Source: Sulfurimonas sp.
Lineage (GTDB): Bacteria > Campylobacterota > Campylobacteria > Campylobacterales > Sulfurimonadaceae
Reading direction: 5' to 3'
Assembly: GCA_024762745.1 (NCBI GenBank)
Contig: JANTGV010000056.1
Span: 1 to 7,098 of the forward strand
Length of the DNA stretch: 7,098 nucleotides
Both the position numbers and the translations under genes were made by a program. Under the pieces are notes generated by a model. It worked only from the letters and a program-made list of their open reading frames with translations, made no database searches and was not told the DNA's origin. Shown here piece after piece: positions 1-6,683 of the stretch (position 1 is its first letter; each line of letters opens with the position of its first letter).

Positions 1-2322
1 CCACAAACACTGCTAAATTGGTCAAAACAAGAGAAAAGTCTAAGAGGAAGATTCTTTGATATCCCAGAGCTTGATGAAGAGGGGTTTAGACCAGCTCAAA
101 TAAAAGCAATTAACAATTTAGAAAAATCTTTTAAAGAAAATAAACCAAGAGCACTTATACAAATGGCGACAGGAGCTGGAAAAACATTCACAGCGGCTTC
201 ATTCATCTATAGACTCCTAAAATTTGCAAAAGCACATAGAATATTATTTCTTGTAGATACCAAAAACCTTGGAGAGCAAGCAGAACAAGAGTTTATGAAG
301 TTTGTCCCACAAGATGACAATAGAAAATTCACAGAGCTTTACAATGTACAACGACTAAGTTCAAGTTACATAGCTAGTGATGCACAAGTATGTATCTCAA
401 CTATCCAAAGACTCTACTCAATCCTAAAAGGGGAAGAGCTAGACGAAAAAGCCGAAGAAGAAAACCCAAATGAATCAAGTTGGAAACCAAAAGAACCCCT
501 GCCAGTAGTTTATAACGATAAATACGGAATAGAAACTTTTGATTTCATAGTCATAGATGAGTGCCACCGCTCTATTTATAACCTTTGGCAACAAGTCCTA
601 GACTATTTTGACTCGTACCTTATAGGACTAACAGCAACACCAGATAAAAGAACCTTTGGATTCTTCAATGAAAATGTCGTAAGTGAATACACCTATGAAG
701 AGTCAGTGGCTGATGGAGTAAATGTACCTTATGATGTCTTTGTAATAGAAACAGAGATAACAAAGCACGGTGCTAAAATCAATGCAAAAGAGCTAATCGA
801 AAAAAGAGAGAAATTAAGCAGACGAAAAAGGTGGGAAAGAACCGCAGAGGAAGAAACCTATACAGCAAATAAACTTGATCGTGATGTAGTAAATCCAAGC
901 CAAATAAGAAACATCATCAAAGCATATAAAGAAAACCTACCTAAAATCTTCCCAAACCGTATAGAAGAAAATGGAGAAATGGAAGTACCAAAGACACTTA
1001 TCTTTGCTAAAACAGATTCCCATGCAGATGACATCATCAAAATAGTCCGTGAAGAGTTTGGAGAGGGTAACGACTTTTGTAAAAAAGTCACTTACAAAAT
1101 AGATGAAGACCCAAAATCAGTCATAAATAGATTTAGGAACAACTACAATCCTCGTATAGCAGTAACAGTAGATATGATAGCAACAGGAACAGATATAAAA
1201 CCCCTTGAAGTCCTGCTCTTTATGAGAGATGTAAAAAGTACAAACTATTTCCAGCAGATGATAGGAAGAGGAAGTAGAACTATCAATGATGATGACCTGC
1301 AACAAGTCTCAAAAATGGCAAAAGTAAAAACGCACTTCGTAGTAGTCGATGCAATAGGAGCTACAAAATCTAAAAAAACAGATAGCCGACCACTGGAGCG
1401 AAAACCTTCAGTTCCTATGAAAGATTTACTCGGAGCAGTCCTCATGGGTGCAACAGATGAAGACCTCTTCACTTCACTAGCAAACAGACTTATAAGACTA
1501 GATAAACAAATCACAGAAGATGAAAAAGAGAAAATAACAGAGCTAAGCGGTGGTAAAACTATAAACACTATCATAAAAAACCTACTCAATGTCTATGACC
1601 CTGATGTGATAGAAACCAGCTCACAAGAAGAGCTTATAAAAGAGGTACAGACAACTTTTAACGGAGAGCTTAACGAATATCTTGAGAATGTAAGAAAAGT
1701 GCACGAACAAACAATAGACATAGTAAATCTTGATACAGTGTTAGTAGCAGACTGGGACAAAGACTCGACAGATAAAGCAACTGAAATCATTACAGAGTTT
1801 AAAGCATATATAGAAGAGCATAAAGACGAGATAACAGCACTTAAAATCTTCTACAATGAACCACATAGAAGAAGAGAGCTAACATCAAAGATGGTAAAAG
1901 AGTTACTTACAAATATCAAGGCAAATAAACCAAGACTTGCTCCAAGTGTAGTATGGGAAGCATACAAACAGCTAGAAGAGACAAACCCACAAAGTCCAAA
2001 AAGTGAGATAATAGCTCTAGTATCAATACTACGACGACTCACTGAGCTAGATTCACGCCTCACAGGCTATGACCTAGTCATCGATAAAAATTTCCAAAAA
2101 TGGGTCTTTGCAAAACAAGCAGGAAGCTTAAAATATAGTAGCGAACAAATGGAGTGGCTAAGAATGATAAAAGAGCATATAGCTACAAGCTTCCATATAG
2201 AAATAGATGACTTAGACTATACACCATTTGATGCACAAGGTGGACGAGGGAAAATGTGGCAACTGTTTGGAGAAGAGATGAATAATATCATAGATGAATT
2301 AAATGAAGCATTGGCGGCTTAG
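1..2322 (+). CDS. hsdR: Type I restriction enzyme subunit R (HsdR), 5' end missing
   Basis: This is the ATP-dependent DNA translocation and cleavage subunit of a type I restriction enzyme. The frame is open from base 1, so the gene starts upstream; 773 residues are visible and ATG 163 is internal, inside the Walker A region. In fragment numbering, a Q-motif-like RPAQ (36-39) is followed by Walker A GAGKT (58-62), DECH (186-189), GLTATP (209-214), motif IV around TLIFAKT (332-338), motif V TGTDIKP (395-401) and motif VI QMIGRGSR (419-426), a complete superfamily 2 helicase motor. The C-terminal part, ending in FGEEMNNIIDELNEALAA, resembles the EcoEI/EcoAI (type IB) HsdR C-terminal domain that docks on the methyltransferase. 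The N-terminal PD-(D/E)xK nuclease domain expected of the family is outside the window, so cleavage competence cannot be judged. There is no frameshift or internal stop. The stop TAG directly abuts the hsdS start in the same frame. Confidence 0.96.
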   Translation, partial: PQTLLNWSKQEKSLRGRFFDIPELDEEGFRPAQIKAINNLEKSFKENKPRALIQMATGAGKTFTAASFIYRLLKFAKAHRILFLVDTKNLGEQAEQEFMKFVPQDDNRKFTELYNVQRLSSSYIASDAQVCISTIQRLYSILKGEELDEKAEEENPNESSWKPKEPLPVVYNDKYGIETFDFIVIDECHRSIYNLWQQVLDYFDSYLIGLTATPDKRTFGFFNENVVSEYTYEESVADGVNVPYDVFVIETEITKHGAKINAKELIEKREKLSRRKRWERTAEEETYTANKLDRDVVNPSQIRNIIKAYKENLPKIFPNRIEENGEMEVPKTLIFAKTDSHADDIIKIVREEFGEGNDFCKKVTYKIDEDPKSVINRFRNNYNPRIAVTVDMIATGTDIKPLEVLLFMRDVKSTNYFQQMIGRGSRTINDDDLQQVSKMAKVKTHFVVVDAIGATKSKKTDSRPLERKPSVPMKDLLGAVLMGATDEDLFTSLANRLIRLDKQITEDEKEKITELSGGKTINTIIKNLLNVYDPDVIETSSQEELIKEVQTTFNGELNEYLENVRKVHEQTIDIVNLDTVLVADWDKDSTDKATEIITEFKAYIEEHKDEITALKIFYNEPHRRRELTSKMVKELLTNIKANKPRLAPSVVWEAYKQLEETNPQSPKSEIIALVSILRRLTELDSRLTGYDLVIDKNFQKWVFAKQAGSLKYSSEQMEWLRMIKEHIATSFHIEIDDLDYTPFDAQGGRGKMWQLFGEEMNNIIDELNEALAA

Positions 2323-2325
2323 ATG
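2320..2325 (+). other. In-frame hsdR stop / hsdS start junction (TAG-ATG)
   Basis: The hsdR stop codon TAG is followed with no gap by the hsdS ATG, and both genes use the same reading frame. A single stop codon therefore separates the two proteins. The layout is seen directly. Stop-coupled re-initiation is the simplest consequence; occasional readthrough would make an HsdR-HsdS fusion, but nothing here shows that it happens. Confidence 0.9.
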
Positions 2326-3771
2326 AGGGAAGATTGGACAACAGCAAAATATAAAAGTTTCTTAGATTATATACAGCCAACTAATTACTTAGTTAGTAGT
2401 ACAGCTTATGATGATAGTTATAAAACACCTGTGCTAACAGCTGGTAAAACTTTTATACTAGGTTATACAAATGAAGAGGAAGGTATATTCACAGATACCC
2501 CTGTAATTATTTTCGATGACTTTACAACTGCTTCAAAATATGTAAACTTTGATTTCAAAGCGAAATCTTCTGCCATGAAAATTCTAAAGCCAACATCAGA
2601 TTTAGTAAATTTAAAATATATTTACTATTCAATGCAACAAAATCAAATTAATACAGATACACATAAAAGATATTGGATTTCAATTTATGCAGAACATGAA
2701 TTACTAGTTCCACCGCTCCTTGAACAAAAAGCAATCGTTGCAAAAATAGAACAACTCTTCTCAGAGCTTGATAATGGGATTGAAAATCTCAAAACAGCTC
2801 AAGCTAAACTCAAAATCTACCGCCAAGCAGTACTTAAAAAAGCATTTGAGGGAGTGCTGACAAAAGAGTGGAGAGAAAAACAAACTAATCTTCCAACAGC
2901 ATATGAACTGCTAGAACAGATAAAAAAAGAGCGTGAAGAATATTTTAAACAACAACTTGAAGAGTGGAAACAAGCTGTAAAAGAGTGGGAAGAAAATGGA
3001 AAAGTTGCTAAAAGACCAACAAAGCCTAAAAAAACACCTATTCCTGAAATTACAAACAATAGTTTGTATCCAAATAACTGGATAGAAGGAACTATGGAGT
3101 GTGTAGCTGATGCGATAGACCCTCAACCAAGTCATAGAACTCCTCCAAAAGTTGATAACGGCATACCTTATATTGGAATTTCTGAAATTGATAAAGTTAC
3201 AGGTGAAATAAATTTTGAGAAGTCTAGAAAAGTTTCTACTATTGTTTTAGATGAACATATTGCAAGATATAAATTAATTGAAGATGATTTCGTAATTGGT
3301 AAAATTGGTACTATTGGTAAACCTTTCTTTATACCTACAGAGAGATTCTTCACACTTTCAGCTAATGTAGTATTAGTTCAACCATTAAGAACAATTTCAA
3401 ATCCAAAATATTTATACTATCTTTCTAAGTCACCTATTATTGAAAATCAATTTAAGACTGGCTCTAAAGCCACTACTCAAGCAGCATTTGGAATAAAAAA
3501 AGTAAGATTATTAGAAATACCTCTATGTTCACTTAAAGAGCAAAACCAAATAGTCCAAGAGATAGAATCACGATTAAGTGTGTGTGATAAAATAGAAGAA
3601 ACTATAAAAATATCACTCGCTAAAGCAGAAGCCCTAAGACAAAGTATTCTAAAAAAAGCTTACGAGGGGAAACTCCTCAGCGAACAAGAACTTGAAAATA
3701 TCAAAAACGATCCAGAGTATGAAAGTGCCGAAGAATTACTAAAAAGAATTAAAAATGAGAGAGATAAATAA
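2323..3771 (+). CDS. hsdS: Type I restriction-modification specificity subunit (HsdS)
   Basis: HsdS gives the complex its DNA sequence specificity and bridges two HsdM subunits. The 482 residues show the classic two-fold design: recognition domain 1 at about 1-130 (with PVLTAGKTFILGYT and PVIIFDDFTT), conserved helix 1 at 134-177, a very charged Glu/Lys/Trp linker at about 178-245, recognition domain 2 at about 250-402 (PQPSHRTPP, IPYIGIS, FVIGKIGTIG), then conserved helix 2 at 406-449 and a short tail. The helices share EQxxIV...LKKA(F/Y)EG. Length is usual for a full-size HsdS. ATG 2323 is chosen because it immediately follows the hsdR stop and gives the expected early Trp (DW, 4-5); the Shine-Dalgarno is weak (GGCGG, 2313-2317), so translation probably depends on ribosomes finishing hsdR. 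The two recognition domains predict a bipartite target, but the bases cannot be read from sequence alone. Recognition-domain DNA is more AT-rich than the conserved helix DNA, as expected from domain exchange. Confidence 0.95.
   Translation: MREDWTTAKYKSFLDYIQPTNYLVSSTAYDDSYKTPVLTAGKTFILGYTNEEEGIFTDTPVIIFDDFTTASKYVNFDFKAKSSAMKILKPTSDLVNLKYIYYSMQQNQINTDTHKRYWISIYAEHELLVPPLLEQKAIVAKIEQLFSELDNGIENLKTAQAKLKIYRQAVLKKAFEGVLTKEWREKQTNLPTAYELLEQIKKEREEYFKQQLEEWKQAVKEWEENGKVAKRPTKPKKTPIPEITNNSLYPNNWIEGTMECVADAIDPQPSHRTPPKVDNGIPYIGISEIDKVTGEINFEKSRKVSTIVLDEHIARYKLIEDDFVIGKIGTIGKPFFIPTERFFTLSANVVLVQPLRTISNPKYLYYLSKSPIIENQFKTGSKATTQAAFGIKKVRLLEIPLCSLKEQNQIVQEIESRLSVCDKIEETIKISLAKAEALRQSILKKAYEGKLLSEQELENIKNDPEYESAEELLKRIKNERDK
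2722..2853 (+). repeat. hsdS conserved helix region, copy 1 (protein-level repeat)
   Basis: This stretch encodes HsdS residues 134-177, from EQKAIV to LKKAFEG. Aligned without gaps to the second copy, 20 of 44 residues match by my count. In the family this helix spaces the two recognition domains and forms contacts with HsdM. The DNA copies have diverged too far for the pair to look like a recent duplication. Confidence 0.85.
3538..3669 (+). repeat. hsdS conserved helix region, copy 2 (protein-level repeat)
   Basis: This stretch encodes HsdS residues 406-449, from EQNQIV to LKKAYEG, the C-terminal partner of the central helix. With copy 1 it gives HsdS its pseudo-two-fold symmetry and packs against it as an antiparallel coiled coil in known HsdS structures. 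Confidence 0.85.
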
Positions 3772-5258
3772 TGAATGAAGCAAATAATACATCAAGTGTA
3801 GTAAGTAAAGTTTGGGGATTTGCAACCATCCTAAAAGATGATGGTGTTGGGTATGGGGATTATCTAGAACAGCTAACTTATTTACTCTTTCTAAAAATGG
3901 CAGATGAGTACAGTAAACCACCATACAATAGAAAGCTAAATATCCCAGAGGAATACAACTGGGAAAGTTTAACCCAAAAAAGAGGAGCTGAGCTAGAGAT
4001 ACACTATAGTGAACTACTTCGTAAACTCTCAACTGCTAAAGGGATACTTGGACAAATATTTACAAAAAGCCAAAATAAAATCCAAGACCCTGCAAAACTT
4101 TATAAAATCATAGATATGGTAAACAAAGAAAACTGGTCAATGTTTGGAGCAGATTTAAAGGGTAAAATCTATGAAGGTTTACTTGAAAAGAATGCAGAAG
4201 ATACAAAAAGTGGAGCAGGACAATACTTTACACCAAGAAGCCTTATCAAAGCTATGGTAGAGTGTGTAAGACCCCAACCACTTAAGACTATCACAGACCC
4301 AGCATGTGGAACTGGCGGATTCTTCTTAGCAGCTTATGATTATATAGTAAAAAATTATGACTTAGACAAAGAGCAAAAAGAGTTTTTAAAAAATAAAACT
4401 TTCTATGGAAATGAGATAGTAGCAAATACAAGAAGAATGGCACTTATGAATCTCTTTTTGCACAATATCGGTGAAATAGATGGAGAGAGCTTCATATCGC
4501 CAAACGATGCTCTCATAGCTGATGAAGGGAAAAGATATGATTATGTCCTTGCAAATCCGCCATTTGGTAAAAAAAGCTCAATGACCTTTACAAATGAAGA
4601 GGGAGAGCAAGAAAAAGAGGACTTAGTTTACAATCGTCAAGACTTTTGGGCTACAAGCTCAAACAAACAGTTAAACTTTCTGCAACATATCAAAACACTT
4701 CTCAAAACGACAGGACAAGCTGCAGTGGTACTTCCTGATAATGTACTCTTTGAGGGTGGTGCTGGTGAGACAGTACGAAAAGAGCTTATGAAAACAACAG
4801 AGCTTCACACGATACTGAGACTTCCTACTGGAATATTTTATAAGCAGGGGGTAAAAGCGAATGTACTCTTCTTTGATAATAAACCTGCTTCAAAGGAACC
4901 TTGGACTAAAGAGGTATGGATATATGACTTTAGAACCAATATCCACTTTACACTCAAGAAAAAACCTATGAAGCTTGATGACTTACAAGAATTCATCGAT
5001 TGTTACAACCCTACAAATAGACACAATAGAACTGAAACATATAGTGATGAAAATCCAGAGGGTCGATGGAGAAAGTTTACTTATGATGAGATAATAGTTA
5101 GAGACAAAACAAGCTTGGATATCTTCTGGCTAAAAGATAAAAGTCTGACTGATTTAGACAATTTACCAGACCCTGATATTCTGGCAAATGAAATTATGGA
5201 TGATTTAGAAGCTGGACTTGAGAGCTTTAGAGAGATTGTTGGAATTGTTAATGAATGA
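3771..5258 (+). CDS. hsdM: Type I restriction-modification methyltransferase subunit (HsdM)
   Basis: HsdM transfers a methyl group from S-adenosylmethionine to N6 of adenine at sites chosen by HsdS, and is the core of both the modification and restriction complexes. The 495 residues contain the helical HsdM N-terminal domain (about 10-140, with GVGYGDYLEQLTYLLFLKMAD at 25-45), then GQYFTPR (150-156, motif X region), the cofactor-binding DPACGTGGF (176-184), the catalytic NPPFG (262-266) and a C-terminal tail rich in Asp/Leu. All key residues are present and length is normal for the family. The start ATG 3771 overlaps the hsdS TAA by one base (TAATG), with purine-rich GAGAGAG at 3757-3763 as a ribosome binding site seven bases upstream. 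This predicts tight coupling to hsdS. Placement after hsdS, rather than before it, is uncommon. The last eight bases are shared with the next gene. Confidence 0.97.
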   Translation: MNEANNTSSVVSKVWGFATILKDDGVGYGDYLEQLTYLLFLKMADEYSKPPYNRKLNIPEEYNWESLTQKRGAELEIHYSELLRKLSTAKGILGQIFTKSQNKIQDPAKLYKIIDMVNKENWSMFGADLKGKIYEGLLEKNAEDTKSGAGQYFTPRSLIKAMVECVRPQPLKTITDPACGTGGFFLAAYDYIVKNYDLDKEQKEFLKNKTFYGNEIVANTRRMALMNLFLHNIGEIDGESFISPNDALIADEGKRYDYVLANPPFGKKSSMTFTNEEGEQEKEDLVYNRQDFWATSSNKQLNFLQHIKTLLKTTGQAAVVLPDNVLFEGGAGETVRKELMKTTELHTILRLPTGIFYKQGVKANVLFFDNKPASKEPWTKEVWIYDFRTNIHFTLKKKPMKLDDLQEFIDCYNPTNRHNRTETYSDENPEGRWRKFTYDEIIVRDKTSLDIFWLKDKSLTDLDNLPDPDILANEIMDDLEAGLESFREIVGIVNE

Positions 5259-6666
5259 TCATACAAGATACCATGAAGCATTTGGTATTACTGCTAAAGA
5301 TTTTAAAAAACTAGGTGTGTTTAATGGCTTTGTGGATAGGGATGCAAATTTTTATATCGTCCCGCATATGTTACAAGATAGTAAAATACCTGAGTTTGAG
5401 AACTCTTATGAGAAATATAAAAAACATTTTGCAACTATTGTAAAATTTATCAAAGCCTCTAAAGTTGAAGGTGATAGATTTTATAGAGAGACAGTTAAAA
5501 AGTTTATTTTTCATGAGATTGCTCATGCAGGTCTTGGATATTCAAAATCAGGAAAAAAAGGTTCTGGTATTGGAGAAAAATTAGCAGAACAATTAACGAA
5601 AGGTGCCATTGAAATTGTTTCTGCAGGGATAGAAGACCCTGAGATTTTTGAGTTAATTGGGCTTCTAGAAGAGGGAATAGGTGCAGATAGAATAAGTGAT
5701 ATGCTTTTGTCTATATTGGCAGAAGAGTTTTTTATGTATACAGAAAATATGGCGGTAGAATTAAAAATACCCACTAAAGGATATAAATATAAAGGGATTA
5801 CATATAAGATTCCACATTATAAAAATGAACTAGTAGTTTTTGTTCCAGAAGAATTTATAGTAGCTTTACCTATGGCAATTGATCGTGATGATATTAGTAT
5901 GGTATGTGCACACAATGAAGGACTTAGAAATAGAGTCAATCTAATTATCGCTCAAGGAATGGAAGCCGGTAATAAGATAAGCAAACAGCAACTAAAAAGG
6001 CTTATCGTAAAAGAGCCGGCTCTGGCTAAAGAATTAGTTAAATTAATTAAGGTTAAGGTCAATACTTCATATGATTTTACAGAAGATGCTACTGGCGAGT
6101 TTATCTGGAAAGATCTAGCACATGATTTTAGTTCTAGTTTTCCTCTATCTTTGGATAAGAAGATGTCAGTCAAGGAAACTGTAGCAATCATATGTAATAA
6201 GTATCAAGAGCTAATTGAAAATAATGGATTATTTAAGTTTTTTCATAATAGTGATGGAACACATAAAAATGAAAAGTTCGCCCAAATGTTATTTTTTACT
6301 ATTGCCCAATCATACTGTGAGGCAAACAATCTTGATTTAAGTCCGGAGAGTGATGCTGGTAGAGGACCTGTAGATTTTAAAATCAGTCAAAGTGCAGATA
6401 CTAAAGTAAACGTAGAATTAAAATTATCAACAAATAGACTTTTACATGGCTATGAGACACAATTACCTATTTACAATAAGGCTGAAAAAACTGTGGATAG
6501 TTTTTTCTTAATTATTTTACTTTATCCTAAAGATATGAAAAAGGTGAAAACAGTGTATAGGCATAAAAGTAGATATGAAACAGTAGAAAAAAAACTACCA
6601 GAGATTGTAGTGGTTGATGCTACATGGAAAGAATCTGCTAGTAAAGCAAAATCACTGTTAGGTTAA
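5251..6666 (+). CDS. Uncharacterised protein with C-terminal PD-(D/E)xK nuclease-like domain
   Basis: I do not recognise a named family. The 471-residue protein is soluble in appearance, with no signal peptide or clear membrane helix. Residues about 335-425 show a restriction-endonuclease-fold signature: Glu341 in a helix, GRGPVDF with Asp375, then VELK with Glu389 and Lys391, followed by Q404LPIY408, which matches the QxxxY motif of RecB/Cas4-type nucleases. Metal-dependent DNA or RNA cleavage is therefore inferred. The N-terminal part has a Gly-rich segment (SGKKGSGIG, 100-108) and a stretch DPEIFELIGLLEEGIGADRISDM (129-151) that looks like a conserved block of unknown role, plus an HEIAH (88-92). 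I chose ATG 5251, which overlaps the hsdM stop by 8 bases with GGA at 5241-5243 upstream; an in-frame TTG at 5218 would add 11 residues but is less likely. Coupling to hsdM and the following ATPase gene suggest a defence effector. Its DNA is AT-richer than much of hsdR. Confidence 0.85.
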   Translation: MNDHTRYHEAFGITAKDFKKLGVFNGFVDRDANFYIVPHMLQDSKIPEFENSYEKYKKHFATIVKFIKASKVEGDRFYRETVKKFIFHEIAHAGLGYSKSGKKGSGIGEKLAEQLTKGAIEIVSAGIEDPEIFELIGLLEEGIGADRISDMLLSILAEEFFMYTENMAVELKIPTKGYKYKGITYKIPHYKNELVVFVPEEFIVALPMAIDRDDISMVCAHNEGLRNRVNLIIAQGMEAGNKISKQQLKRLIVKEPALAKELVKLIKVKVNTSYDFTEDATGEFIWKDLAHDFSSSFPLSLDKKMSVKETVAIICNKYQELIENNGLFKFFHNSDGTHKNEKFAQMLFFTIAQSYCEANNLDLSPESDAGRGPVDFKISQSADTKVNVELKLSTNRLLHGYETQLPIYNKAEKTVDSFFLIILLYPKDMKKVKTVYRHKSRYETVEKKLPEIVVVDATWKESASKAKSLLG

Positions 6667-6669
6667 AAA

Positions 6670-6676
6670 GGGGAGG
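6670..6676 (+). promoter_or_regulatory. Strong ribosome binding site deciding a GTG start
   Basis: GGGGAGG contains the full GGAGG core and lies seven bases before GTG 6684, an ideal distance. It is the strongest Shine-Dalgarno in the window and sits in the only gap between genes (17 bases), so the ATPase gene appears to be translated independently and efficiently. The spacer is a pure run of seven A. Confidence 0.85.
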
Positions 6677-6683
6677 AAAAAAA

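Noticed and set aside
163..165. ATG 163 as the start of hsdR
   Set aside because: The frame is open back to base 1 and encodes helicase-like sequence (RPAQIKAI) directly before Walker A; starting here would cut the motor domain off at its P-loop.
2930..3662. A7 runs in hsdS (near 2930 and 3650) as phase-variation tracts
   Set aside because: They encode Lys codons in conserved, in-frame protein, and runs of this length are expected by chance in such A-rich DNA.
5218..5220. TTG 5218 as the start of the nuclease-like gene
   Set aside because: It lies deeper inside hsdM and the added residues (RALERLLELL) are just the out-of-frame hsdM tail; ATG 5251 gives the typical short stop-start overlap.
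3771..5258. ATGAATGA at both the hsdM start (3771-3778) and the nuclease gene start (5251-5258) as a repeated regulatory element
   Set aside because: The flanking bases differ, and short overlapping ATG/TGA strings are common at gene junctions in AT-rich operons.
858..6191. Minus-strand open frames of 60-115 codons opposite the five genes
   Set aside because: They are Ser/Ile/Phe-rich antisense shadows of well-supported plus-strand genes, with no ribosome binding sites or recognisable domains.
6667..6683. A terminator or promoter between the nuclease-like gene and the ATPase gene
   Set aside because: The 17-base gap holds only the ribosome binding site and an A run; there is no hairpin and no room for a promoter.
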